Below, one piece after another: positions 17,739 through 25,702 of a DNA stretch of 64,000 bases. Location of the stretch: the NCBI RefSeq assembly GCF_005434945.1, contig NZ_SKCH01000003.1, positions 124,001 through 188,000 on the forward strand, written 5' to 3'. Below the pieces are notes generated by a model, which was given only the letters and a program-made list of their open reading frames with translations, did no database searches and was not told where the DNA came from. A program made the position numbers and the translations under genes. The DNA comes from Prescottella subtropica. GTDB lineage: Bacteria > Actinomycetota > Actinomycetes > Mycobacteriales > Mycobacteriaceae. Positions within the stretch are counted from its first letter, which is position 1. Every line of letters begins with the position of its first letter.

Positions 17739-19450
17739 CGCAAATCCTCTTCGTCAGCACGCACGACCCACTCCGCGAAGCGTTCGCCGTCGTTCTTGTT
17801 CTTGATGAAGTTGCGCACCAACCGGTCGATGTAGTCGGTGGCCTCGTGCGCGAAAATCTTGTGCTGCCGCAACTTTCGACCGAACGCGCTGTCGAAGCCG
17901 AGGCTGCCGCCGAGATGCACCTGGAACCCCTCGAGTGGGGTGCCGTTCTCGTCGGCGATCAACTGGCCCTTGAACCCGATGTCCGCGACCTGCACGCGGG
18001 CGCACGAGTTGGGGCAGCCGTTGAAGTTGATGGTGATCGGCACGTCCAGCTGTTCGTTGAGGTCCGCGAGCCGCTCCTCCAGGATCGGCACGAGTGCCTG
18101 TGAACGGCTGCGGGTTTCGGTGAACGACAGCTTGCAGTACTCGAGCCCGGTGCAGGCGATGAGGTTGCGACGCCAGCGCGACGGCCGCGAGTTGAGTCCG
18201 ACCGCCTCGAGGTCGGCGTCCAGTCCGGCGATCTTCTCGTCGGCGACGTCGACGACCACCAGCTTCTGGTACGGGGTGAACCGTAGATCGTCGGTGCCGG
18301 CCCGTTCCATGGCGTCGGCGAGCGCGAACAGGGTGTCGCCGGTCAGGCGTCCGGACACCGCGGAGTAGCCGACGGCGTTGAGCCCGTTGGTCAGTCGCGT
18401 CACACCGACGTGGTCGATCGGATGCTTCGGCGGCACCGGGGCCGGGCCGTCGATCAGCTTCCGGTGCAGGTACTCGGTCTCGAGAACCTCTCGGAATTTT
18501 TCCGTCCCCCAGTCCTTGACGAGGAACTTCAGCCGCGCCTTCGACCGCAGCCGCCGGTAGCCGTAGTCGCGGAAGATCGCGACGACCGCCTCCCACACGT
18601 CCGGGACCTCGTCGAGCGGAATCCACGCGCCGAGGCGCTGCGCCATCATCGGGTTCGTCGACAGGCCGCCGCCGACCCACAGATCCAGGCCGGGGCCGTG
18701 CTCGGGATGCTCGACGCCGACGAACGCGACGTCGTTGATCTCGTGCACCACGTCCTGCTGGCCGGAGATCGCGGTCTTGAACTTGCGCGGCAGGTTGGAG
18801 TACTCGGGGTTGCCGATGTACCGGCGCTTGATCTCCGCGAGTGCCGGGCTGGCGTCGAGCACCTCGTCGGGGGACAGGCCGGCGAGCGGGGAGCCGAGCA
18901 TGCCGCGGGGGCAGTCGCCGCACGCCTCGGTGGTCTCGAGACCGACCGCCGCGAGCCGACGCCAGATCTCCGGGACGTTCTCGATCTCGATCCAGTGGTA
19001 CTGGAGGTTCTGGCGATCGGAGATGTCGGCGGTGCCGCGGGCGAAGTCGTTGGAAATCCCTGCGAGAGTGCGGATCTGGTCGCGGTTCAGCCGGCCGCCG
19101 TCGGTGCGCACCCGCATCATGAAGTACGGCGCCTCGAGCAGATCGGCGTTGTCGTCGCCGGTGAAGGTGCCGTCGTAGCCCTGCTCCCGCTGCGTGTACA
19201 GGCCCATCCACCGGAATCGGCCGCGGAGATCGGACTTGTCGATGCTGTCGAAGCCGCCCTTCGAGTACTGGTCGATGATCCGGGCCCGGACGTTGAGCGG
19301 GTTGTCGTCCTTCTTGACCTGCTCGTTGGCGTTGAGGGGTTCGCGGTAGCCGAGCGCCCACTGGCCTTCGGAGGCGCGTTTCTTCGGGCGGGCCGCGCGA
19401 GTCGGGGCGGGCGTGGATGTGGTGGGAACGGCGTCGGTGGTCGACGTCAT
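17735..19450 (-). CDS. sirA: Ferredoxin-dependent sulfite reductase (siroheme, 4Fe-4S)
   Basis: A 571-residue nitrite/sulfite reductase family enzyme. Two halves each carry the siroheme-binding fold. ACTGLEYCK and NFNGCPNSCARV supply the four cluster Cys, one of which bridges to siroheme. The N-terminal part has GLYTQREQG and the ACGDCPRG site, the Tyr and Cys linked in mycobacterial SirA. It reduces sulfite to sulfide with ferredoxin. CAGGAG lies 5 nt before the ATG. It heads the operon and is preceded by a poly-Cys leader ORF and a 166-nt leader with an inverted repeat. Confidence 0.95.
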   Translation of the reverse strand: MTSTTDAVPTTSTPAPTRAARPKKRASEGQWALGYREPLNANEQVKKDDNPLNVRARIIDQYSKGGFDSIDKSDLRGRFRWMGLYTQREQGYDGTFTGDDNADLLEAPYFMMRVRTDGGRLNRDQIRTLAGISNDFARGTADISDRQNLQYHWIEIENVPEIWRRLAAVGLETTEACGDCPRGMLGSPLAGLSPDEVLDASPALAEIKRRYIGNPEYSNLPRKFKTAISGQQDVVHEINDVAFVGVEHPEHGPGLDLWVGGGLSTNPMMAQRLGAWIPLDEVPDVWEAVVAIFRDYGYRRLRSKARLKFLVKDWGTEKFREVLETEYLHRKLIDGPAPVPPKHPIDHVGVTRLTNGLNAVGYSAVSGRLTGDTLFALADAMERAGTDDLRFTPYQKLVVVDVADEKIAGLDADLEAVGLNSRPSRWRRNLIACTGLEYCKLSFTETRSRSQALVPILEERLADLNEQLDVPITINFNGCPNSCARVQVADIGFKGQLIADENGTPLEGFQVHLGGSLGFDSAFGRKLRQHKIFAHEATDYIDRLVRNFIKNKNDGERFAEWVVRADEEDLR

Positions 19451-19484
19451 GGGTGCTCCTGGAAGTCGTGAATCTCACGGGGCA

Positions 19485-19539
19485 CCGGTCGAAGACAGGA
19501 GAGGAGGGCTGCATCCTCGCGGGAATCGTCCTCGACCGG
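19485..19539 (-). promoter_or_regulatory. Inverted repeat in the sirA leader (attenuator candidate)
   Basis: Arms at 19485-19496 (CCGGTCGAAGAC) and 19528-19539 (GTCCTCGACCGG) pair over 12 bp with one G-U. They are separated by a loop of about 31 nt, between the poly-Cys leader and the sirA ribosome-binding site. A structure here could switch with ribosome stalling on the leader. Confidence 0.4.
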
Positions 19540-19616
19540 CCGGAAATACGGGCCGAAACGGGGGAGAAGAATGCAGACGCGCGTCGACTGCGCTCAGGGC
19601 AGGAGGACGCCGGCTG

Positions 19617-19706
19617 CTATACGCCGCAAGGCAGACAACAACAGCTGCAGACACGCTTGAGGTCGACGTGGCGCCTGGCCACCAATCGCACCCCGGTATC
19701 CGTCAT
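19617..19706 (-). CDS. Poly-cysteine leader peptide of the sirA operon
   Basis: A 29-codon ORF starting at ATG 7 nt after a CACAAT -10-like hexamer. Its C-terminus reads KRVCSCCCLPCGV followed by TAG, so Cys is encoded at codons 20, 22, 23, 24 and 27: five of the last ten residues. Cys is rare in proteins of this genome, so this run is highly improbable by chance. It lies 166 nt upstream of sirA on the same strand. Mycobacterial poly-Cys leaderless short ORFs are known to attenuate downstream sulfur genes when cysteine is plentiful. The same role is inferred here. Confidence 0.85.
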   Translation of the reverse strand: MTDTGVRLVARRHVDLKRVCSCCCLPCGV

Positions 19707-19713
19707 GGCGGCA

Positions 19714-19719
19714 ATTGTG
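19714..19719 (-). promoter_or_regulatory. -10-like element CACAAT of the poly-Cys leader
   Basis: On the minus strand, CACAAT ends 7 nt before the leader ATG, giving a leaderless start with the same spacing as the two other sulfur leaders in the window. The first base deviates from TANNNT. Confidence 0.45.
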
Positions 19720-19897
19720 CCACGGGATTTCGCCGGTGCCGACGGGTCCGCCGATATTTCCCGTGAATTCGCGGGAAATGTGCCGGGCCGGTCCGCGGGC
19801 GGTCACCTCCGCGTGACCCGGTACGGGTACCGCACGGGACGGATGGAGGTGGCCGATTCGACCGGCGCGCCGACCTGCGAGAGCCGTCACGGGCGGA

Positions 19898-19903
19898 TAC
19901 GGT
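19898..19903 (+). promoter_or_regulatory. -10 element TACGGT of the 50-residue gene
   Basis: TACGGT ends 6 nt before the ATG at 19910, consistent with a leaderless transcript. Confidence 0.4.
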
Positions 19904-19909
19904 TCGGGC

Positions 19910-20062
19910 ATGGGAAAGATCACAGAAACTGTCAGTCATCTGCTGAAACGACGGAAGGGCCGGCTGCCGGATCCGGCGTCGAAGCAACTCGACCGCTGGG
20001 CCGACGAGGGTGGTGCACTGCCGCCGAGCGACCCGCGCGACGACAAGGGCGACGCGAAGTAG
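19910..20062 (+). CDS. Small charged protein, 50 residues, unknown
   Basis: The ORF begins MGKITETVSHLLKRRKGRLP and ends DPRDDKGDAK: a basic N-terminal half, then an acidic, disordered-looking tail. It has no ribosome-binding site but a TACGGT hexamer 6 nt before the ATG, like other leaderless genes here. It is divergent from the sirA leader and lies 126 nt before hemW. GC-rich third codon positions support coding. I do not recognise a family. Confidence 0.55.
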   Translation: MGKITETVSHLLKRRKGRLPDPASKQLDRWADEGGALPPSDPRDDKGDAK

Positions 20063-20188
20063 GGGCCGATCCGGCTACCGATCGAAATGTGATGCAAACC
20101 ACACTTCGGGTCGGTGGCCGAGGTGCGGGTTTCGCCCCGTTCCGGGCGTGATCCGAGGGTCGGCGCGGTCGGCTGGAACACTGGTGGG

Positions 20189-21409
20189 GTGAGTGGTTCC
20201 CCCGTCTCGACCCCCGCCCCGGCTTCCTCGACCGATCCGGCGCCGTTCGTGCTGCCCGACACCGCACTGTCCGGGGTGGGCACACGGCCCTTCGGGGTGT
20301 ACGTCCACGTCCCGTTCTGCGCCACCCGCTGCGGCTACTGCGACTTCAACACCTACACGGCGGGCGAGTTGGGGACGTCGGCGTCGCCGCAGTCGTGGCT
20401 CGACGGCTTGAAGCGGGAACTCGCGCTGGCCGCGGAGGCGACCGGCGGCCCGGCCGCGGACACCGTGTTCGTCGGCGGGGGCACCCCGTCACTGCTCGGC
20501 GGCGACGGGCTGGCCGAGGTCCTCGGCGCCGTCCGGGACAGCTTCGGGCTCGCCGACGGTGCGGAGGTGACCACCGAATCGAATCCCGAGTCGACGTCAC
20601 CGCAGTTCTTCGCAGCCCTGCGGGACGCCGGCTACACCCGGATCTCCCTCGGCATGCAGTCCGCCGCCGAGCACGTCCTGAAAGTTCTCGACCGCACGCA
20701 CACCCCGGGCCGGGCCGTCGCCGCCGCCCGCGAGGCCCGCGACGCCGGTTTCGGGCACGTCAACCTCGACCTCATCTACGGCACCCCCGGCGAGACCGAC
20801 GCCGACCTGGACGCGTCCCTCGACGCGGTCCTGGGTGCCGGCGTCGACCACGTCTCCGCGTACTCGCTGATCGTCGAGGACGGGACCGCGATGGCCCGCA
20901 AGGTGCGCCGCGGGGAACTGCCGGCCCCCGACGACGACGTCCTCGCCGCCCGCTACGAACGGATCGACACGCGCCTGTCCGCCGCCGGCCTGCACTGGTA
21001 CGAGGTGTCGAACTGGGCGGCCGGTGACGACGCGAGCTGCCGGCACAACCTCGGCTACTGGGACGGCGGCGACTGGTGGGGTGCCGGGCCGGGCGCGCAC
21101 AGCCATGTCGGCGGCATCCGCTGGTGGAACGTCAAGCACCCGGCCCGGTACGCCGACCTGCTGTCGGCAGGGACGCTGCCGGTCGCCGGCAGTGAAACCC
21201 TCACCGCCGACGACGTCCACGTCGAACGCGTCATGCTGACGGTGCGACTGCGCACCGGGATTCCGCTGGCCGACCTGCGGGAGAGTGAACGGGAGGCGGC
21301 CGAGCAGGTCGTCGCGGACGGTCTCGCGGTCGTCGAGTCGGGGCATCTGGTGCTCACCGACCGGGGCCGGTTGCTGGCCGACGCCGTCGTCCGCGACCTG
21401 CTCGGGTGA
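20189..21409 (+). CDS. hemW: Heme chaperone HemW (radical SAM)
   Basis: A 406-residue radical SAM protein. The CX3CX2C cluster motif is CATRCGYC, preceded by YVHVPF. GGGTPSLL binds SAM, and HNLGYW (in CRHNLGYWDG) is the heme-binding motif that marks HemW rather than coproporphyrinogen dehydrogenase HemN. It delivers heme to respiratory enzymes. I chose GTG at 20189 because the first 25 upstream codons are unlike the family and a weak AACACT lies 6 nt before it. In mycobacteria hemW (annotated hemN) has the same neighbours. Confidence 0.93.
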   Translation: MSGSPVSTPAPASSTDPAPFVLPDTALSGVGTRPFGVYVHVPFCATRCGYCDFNTYTAGELGTSASPQSWLDGLKRELALAAEATGGPAADTVFVGGGTPSLLGGDGLAEVLGAVRDSFGLADGAEVTTESNPESTSPQFFAALRDAGYTRISLGMQSAAEHVLKVLDRTHTPGRAVAAAREARDAGFGHVNLDLIYGTPGETDADLDASLDAVLGAGVDHVSAYSLIVEDGTAMARKVRRGELPAPDDDVLAARYERIDTRLSAAGLHWYEVSNWAAGDDASCRHNLGYWDGGDWWGAGPGAHSHVGGIRWWNVKHPARYADLLSAGTLPVAGSETLTADDVHVERVMLTVRLRTGIPLADLRESEREAAEQVVADGLAVVESGHLVLTDRGRLLADAVVRDLLG

Positions 21410-21413
21410 GGCG

Positions 21414-21719
21414 TCAGTCCCCGGCGGCGTCGAAGTCGTAGACGCGGGCGTGCAGGACGACCCGGTTGCGCAGCGCCGAGCGGACCGCGTGGTGGACGCC
21501 GTCCTCGAGGTAGACGGTGCCCTGCCACAACACCGCGTGCGGGAACAGGTCCCCGTAGAAGGTGGAGTCCTCGGACAGCAGCCGGTCGAGTTCGAGGACC
21601 TTCGTCGTCGTGACGATCTCGTCGAGGCGCACCTGGCGGGGCGGGATCTGCGACCAGTCCCGCAGGGTCAATCCGTGATCGGGATACGGTTTGCCGTCCC
21701 GGACACCCTTGAAGATCAT
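21414..21719 (-). CDS. Conserved actinobacterial protein, Rv2375-like, unknown function
   Basis: A 101-residue soluble protein. It opens MIFKGVRDGKPYPDHGLTLR and has LLSEDSTFYGDLFPHAV and YLEDGVHHAVRSALRNR. A short ParB-N-like flavour (a D/E-rich turn before an aligned HHAVRSAL helix) is visible but weak. From memory an equivalent (Rv2375) sits next to hrcA in M. tuberculosis. GGAG is 5 nt before the ATG. It converges with hemW (4 nt between stops) and diverges from hrcA. No function is assigned. Confidence 0.75.
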   Translation of the reverse strand: MIFKGVRDGKPYPDHGLTLRDWSQIPPRQVRLDEIVTTTKVLELDRLLSEDSTFYGDLFPHAVLWQGTVYLEDGVHHAVRSALRNRVVLHARVYDFDAAGD

Positions 21720-21784
21720 CTACGCTCCGCCCGTGGTGCTCGTGTGCGGCCGGACGCCGCCCCCCAACCCTACGGCCACGGCCA

Positions 21785-21790
21785 TTAGAC
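21785..21790 (+). promoter_or_regulatory. Probable -10 TAGACT of the hrcA operon
   Basis: TAGACT lies 50 nt before the hrcA ATG, giving a short leader that contains the GGAGG site (21826-21830). No CIRCE element is present, so hrcA itself does not seem autoregulated through one here. Confidence 0.45.
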
Positions 21791-21839
21791 TCGGGTCGGG
21801 GTGAATCCGGCTCTCGTGGCGAAACGGAGGTGCACAGCG

Positions 21840-22883
21840 ATGTCGAGTACCGAGGAACGACGGTTCGAGGTTCTGCGGGCCATCGTCGCCGATTACGTCG
21901 CCACCCAGGAGCCGATCGGGTCGAAGGCGCTCGTCGAACGGCACAATCTCGGGGTGTCGAGTGCGACGATCCGCAACGACATGGCGGTGCTCGAGGCCGA
22001 GGGCTACATCGCGCAGCCGCACACCAGTTCCGGCCGGGTCCCCACCGACAAGGGCTACCGCCAGTTCGTCGACCGGATCGCCGACGTCAAACCGCTGTCG
22101 GCCGCCGAGCGGCGGGCCATCCTGCAGTTCCTCGAATCCGGTGTCGACCTCGACGACGTGCTGCGCCGCGGCGTCCGACTGCTGGCGCAGCTCACCCGGC
22201 AGGTCGCGGTCGTGCAGTACCCGACACTGTCGGCGTCGTCGGTGCGGCACCTCGAGGTGGTCGCCCTCACCCCGGCACGGCTGCTTCTGGTCCTCATCAC
22301 CGACTCCGGCCGCGTCGATCAGCGGATCGTCGAACTCGGCGACGTCCTGGGCGACGACGGCCTGTCCCAGCTGCGGAACCTGCTCGGCGGCGCCCTCGAG
22401 GGCAAACGACTCGCGGCGGCGTCGATCGCGGTGTCCGAACTGGCCGAGGACGCCCCCGAAAGCATCCGGGACGCCGTCGTCCGGTCGGCGACGGTGCTGG
22501 TCGAGACCCTCGTCGAACATCCCGAGGACCGGTTGGTGCTCGGCGGCACCGCCAACCTGACACGCAACGCCGCGGACTTCGCACCGCAGGCCGGGGTACC
22601 GGGGTCGCTGCGATCGGTTCTCGAGGCCCTCGAGGAGCAGGTGGTGGTCCTCAAACTGTTGGCTGCGGCACAGGACGCGGGCCGGGTCACCGTCCGGATC
22701 GGTGAGGAAACCCAGGTCGCGGAGATGCGGGGCACGTCGGTGATCTCCACCGGCTACGGCGCCGCCGGTACCATCTTCGGGGGAGTAGGGGTCCTCGGTC
22801 CCACCCGGATGGACTACCCGGGAACAATTGCCTCGGTGGCTGCCGTTGCCCGGTACATCGGCGAGGTTCTCGCCGAGCGCTGA
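21840..22883 (+). CDS. hrcA: Heat-inducible transcription repressor HrcA
   Basis: A 347-residue winged-helix repressor. N-terminal [20 protein letters not shown] and [15 protein letters not shown] form the DNA-binding domain. [15 protein letters not shown] and the C-terminal [20 protein letters not shown] are family blocks. HrcA binds CIRCE sites upstream of groES/groEL operons elsewhere in the genome, with GroEL as its corepressor. GGAGG lies 9 nt before the chosen ATG; an upstream GTG at 21801 is less likely. It heads hrcA-dnaJ-rsmE. Confidence 0.95.
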   Translation: MSSTEERRFEVLRAIVADYVATQEPIGSKALVERHNLGVSSATIRNDMAVLEAEGYIAQPHTSSGRVPTDKGYRQFVDRIADVKPLSAAERRAILQFLESGVDLDDVLRRGVRLLAQLTRQVAVVQYPTLSASSVRHLEVVALTPARLLLVLITDSGRVDQRIVELGDVLGDDGLSQLRNLLGGALEGKRLAAASIAVSELAEDAPESIRDAVVRSATVLVETLVEHPEDRLVLGGTANLTRNAADFAPQAGVPGSLRSVLEALEEQVVVLKLLAAAQDAGRVTVRIGEETQVAEMRGTSVISTGYGAAGTIFGGVGVLGPTRMDYPGTIASVAAVARYIGEVLAER

Positions 22884-22949
22884 CCTGCGCCGCCGCCGGA
22901 TTGTTCACCGTGTGGTGCGAACGAAGTAGAGAAGGACGAGAAAACCGAA

Positions 22950-24107
22950 GTGGCACGGGATTACTACGGCATCCTCGGCGTGGCGCCGAAGGCGACCGAC
23001 CAGGAGATCAAGCGGGCATACCGGAAGCTGGCCCGGGAACTGCACCCCGACGTCAACCCGGACGAATCCGCGCAGGCCCGGTTCAAGGAGGTCTCCACCG
23101 CATACGAGGTGCTGTCCGACCCGGAGAAGCGTCGCATCGTCGACCTCGGCGGCGACCCGCTGCAGCAGGGTGGCGGCGGCGCGGGCGGAGGGTTCGGCGG
23201 CGCCGGCTTCGGTGGCGGTCTCGGCGACGTGTTCGAGGCGTTCTTCGGCGGGGGTGGCGGCGGCGCCGCACGAGGCCCACGGGGCCGCGTCCAACCCGGC
23301 GCGGACTCTCTGTTGCGCACCAAGCTGACGCTCGCCGAATGCGCCACCGGCGTCACCAAGACGATCACCGTCGACACCGCCATCCTGTGCGACGGCTGCA
23401 CCGGTTCCGGCACGCACGGCGACTCGAAGCCGATCCGCTGCGAGACGTGCGGCGGTGCGGGCGAGGTGCAGTCGATACAGCGCTCGTTCCTCGGGCAGGT
23501 CATGACGTCCCGCCCGTGCCCGACGTGCCGCGGTGCCGGCGAGACCATCCCCGACCCGTGCCACAAGTGCGGTGGCGACGGCCGGGTCCGTGCCCGCCGC
23601 GACATCACCGTCAAGGTTCCCGCCGGGGTGTCCGGCGGTATGCGGATCCGGCTGGCCGCGCAGGGTGAGGTCGGCCCCGGCGGCGGTCACGCCGGCGACC
23701 TGTACGTCGAGGTCGTCGAGCAGCCGCACGAGGTCTTCGTCCGCGACGGCGACGACCTGCACTGCACCATCCGGGTTCCGATGGTCGACGCCGCCCTCGG
23801 CACCACCGTCACCCTCGACACGATCCTCGACGGACCCACCGAGATCACCGTCGACGCGGGCACCCAGCCCGGTTCGGTGTCGGTGCTGCGCGGGCACGGC
23901 ATGCCGAAGCTGCGGTCGGGTGTGCGCGGCGACATCCACGCCCACCTCGAGGTCGTCATCCCCACCCGGCTCGACGGCAAGCAGACCAAGGTGCTGCAGG
24001 AGTTCAAGAACCACCGGGACCGGGATCAGGCCGAGGTCGTCTCGACCGGATCGCAGAACACCGGGGGCCTGTTCTCCCGGCTGCGTGACGCGTTCAGCGG
24101 CCGCTGA
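22950..24107 (+). CDS. dnaJ: Chaperone DnaJ (type I, DnaJ2)
   Basis: A 385-residue Hsp40. The J domain carries HPD (ELHPDVNP, about residue 33), followed by a Gly-rich linker, then four zinc-finger repeats [24 protein letters not shown] and CHKCGGDG, and a C-terminal substrate domain ending in [11 protein letters not shown]. It stimulates DnaK ATPase and delivers clients. The start is GTG. Linkage to hrcA rather than dnaK marks it as the DnaJ2 paralogue of actinobacteria. Confidence 0.96.
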   Translation: MARDYYGILGVAPKATDQEIKRAYRKLARELHPDVNPDESAQARFKEVSTAYEVLSDPEKRRIVDLGGDPLQQGGGGAGGGFGGAGFGGGLGDVFEAFFGGGGGGAARGPRGRVQPGADSLLRTKLTLAECATGVTKTITVDTAILCDGCTGSGTHGDSKPIRCETCGGAGEVQSIQRSFLGQVMTSRPCPTCRGAGETIPDPCHKCGGDGRVRARRDITVKVPAGVSGGMRIRLAAQGEVGPGGGHAGDLYVEVVEQPHEVFVRDGDDLHCTIRVPMVDAALGTTVTLDTILDGPTEITVDAGTQPGSVSVLRGHGMPKLRSGVRGDIHAHLEVVIPTRLDGKQTKVLQEFKNHRDRDQAEVVSTGSQNTGGLFSRLRDAFSGR

Positions 24108-24126
24108 CGGGCGCCGGGCGTAGCTG

Positions 24127-24888
24127 ATGGCCGCGACGGTCTTCTACCTCGATCCGCTGCCCGGTGTCGGGCAGCCCGCCGTGCTCGACGGGCCGGAGGG
24201 CCGGCACGCCGCGACGGTGCGCCGCATCAAGGCCGGTGAACGGTTGCTGCTCGCCGACGGCTGCGGCGGTATCGCCGACGCGGTCGTCGTCGCCGCCGGC
24301 AAGGACCGCCTCGACCTCGAGGTGATCGCCCGACGCGACCAGCAGCCGCCGGCCCCGACGGTGACCCTGGTGCAGGCGCTGCCGAAGGCGGAACGCTCCG
24401 AGCTGGCCGTCGAACTCGCCACCGAGGCGGGCATCGACGCGATCGTGCCGTGGCAGTCGTCCCGCTGCGTCGCCCGCTGGGAGGGCGCCAAGACCGTCAA
24501 GGGCGTCACCCGGTGGCGCAACGCGGCGATCGCCGCGGCCAAGCAGTCGCGGCGCTCGTTCGTGCCCGACGTCGCCGACCTGCACCACACCGCGCAGGTC
24601 CTCGGTCGGGTCCGGGACGTCGTCGCCCGCGGCGGTGTCGTGGCCGTCTTGCACGAGTCCGCGCCGGTGCCGCTGGCGTCACTGCCGCTGCGCGACGCCC
24701 CCGAGGTGATGCTCGTCGTCGGACCCGAGGGCGGGCTCTCCGACGACGAGGTCACCGCCCTCACCGGGGCGGGCGCCACCGCGGCCCTGCTCGGCCCGAC
24801 CGTGCTGCGCACCTCCACCGCGGCCGCCGTCGCCCTCGGCGCCATCGGTGTACTCACCGACCGCTGGTCCGCGGCACCGCTGCAATGA
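24127..24888 (+). CDS. rsmE: 16S rRNA m3U1498 methyltransferase RsmE
   Basis: A 253-residue SPOUT-family methyltransferase. An N-terminal PUA-like domain (GPEGRHAATVRRIKAGERLLL) precedes the knotted SAM-binding domain with ALPKAERSELAVELATEAG, VGPEGGLSDDE and the trefoil end LGPTVLRTSTAAAVAL. It methylates U1498 of 16S rRNA. It starts 19 nt after dnaJ and closes the hrcA-dnaJ-rsmE operon, whose end carries a long inverted repeat. Confidence 0.94.
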   Translation: MAATVFYLDPLPGVGQPAVLDGPEGRHAATVRRIKAGERLLLADGCGGIADAVVVAAGKDRLDLEVIARRDQQPPAPTVTLVQALPKAERSELAVELATEAGIDAIVPWQSSRCVARWEGAKTVKGVTRWRNAAIAAAKQSRRSFVPDVADLHHTAQVLGRVRDVVARGGVVAVLHESAPVPLASLPLRDAPEVMLVVGPEGGLSDDEVTALTGAGATAALLGPTVLRTSTAAAVALGAIGVLTDRWSAAPLQ

Positions 24889-24934
24889 GCTGTGCGCCTT
24901 TTTGGTAGCTGCTACTACCAAAAAGGCGCACAGC
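24889..24934 (+). terminator. Perfect 20-bp inverted repeat directly after rsmE
   Basis: Arms 24889-24908 and 24915-24934 are perfectly complementary over 20 bp, with a 6-nt loop, starting at the base after the rsmE stop. A run of five T (left arm) and five A (right arm) lies inside the stem, not after it. It probably acts as a terminator or mRNA 3' stabiliser. The form suggests it may also be a dispersed intergenic repeat. Confidence 0.6.
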
Positions 24935-24949
24935 ATCGAGGGGAGACAC

Positions 24950-25702
24950 ATGGCCAGGACACGGATCGAGTACGGCCCGGAGCCGCAGCAGTTCGGGCAC
25001 TTCTACGCCCCGGAGATCCCTGTCGCCGAACCGGTTCCGGTGGTGATGGTGATCCACGGCGGCTACTGGAGCGGCAAGTACCAGCTCAATCTGGGCACGT
25101 CGCTGTCGGTGGATCTGTCGCGCAGCGGGGTTGCGGTGTGGAACATCGAATACCGGCGCCTCGGCGCGGGCGGGCGGTGGCCGGAGATGTCGTCGGACAT
25201 CGTCGCGGCCCTCGACGCCCTCGCCGGCCCGGTCGCGGCCGCGTCGCCGGTGCCGCTCGACCTGGACCGGGTCCGGGTCGTCGGGCATTCGGCGGGCGGC
25301 CAGCTCGCGATCTGGCTTGCCGGGCAACACGATACGACGGTCCGGCCGGAGCTGTTCGTGTCGCAGGCCGGGGCTCTGGATCTGGCGTCGGCGGGAGAAC
25401 GCGGTCGGCGCATCGACTACATCGAGGACCTGTTCGGGCAGCCGTTCGACGCCGACCCCGACCTGTACCGGTCGGCGTCGCCGCAGCACCGACTCCCGGT
25501 GGGCGTGCCGGTCGTGGTCCTGCACGGCACCGACGACGTCCAGGTGCCGGCGAAGGTGGCGTCCCGCTACCATGCTGCGGCCGTCGCAGCCGGCGACCCG
25601 GTCCGCCTGCACCTGATCGAGGGAGAGGACCACTTCGCGTTCCTCGACCCGAACACGGTGTGCTGGAAGCTGTCCCGGGAGATCCTGCTCGATCAGTCCT
25701 GA
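24950..25702 (+). CDS. Alpha/beta hydrolase, kynurenine formamidase-like
   Basis: A 250-residue alpha/beta hydrolase. The oxyanion motif HGGYW (HGGYWSGKYQLNLG), the nucleophile elbow GHSAGG and the acid/base blocks GTDDVQVP and EDHFAFLD make a complete Ser-Asp-His triad. HGGYW is typical of arylformamidases, which open N-formylkynurenine in tryptophan breakdown, but no kyn genes are near. GGGGAG precedes the ATG by 5 nt. The end overlaps the convergent MFS gene by 10 nt. A general carboxylesterase role is the alternative. Confidence 0.8.
   Translation: MARTRIEYGPEPQQFGHFYAPEIPVAEPVPVVMVIHGGYWSGKYQLNLGTSLSVDLSRSGVAVWNIEYRRLGAGGRWPEMSSDIVAALDALAGPVAAASPVPLDLDRVRVVGHSAGGQLAIWLAGQHDTTVRPELFVSQAGALDLASAGERGRRIDYIEDLFGQPFDADPDLYRSASPQHRLPVGVPVVVLHGTDDVQVPAKVASRYHAAAVAAGDPVRLHLIEGEDHFAFLDPNTVCWKLSREILLDQS

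Noticed and set aside
21720-21839. CIRCE element upstream of hrcA
   Set aside because: No TTAGCACTC-type inverted repeat is present in this gap.
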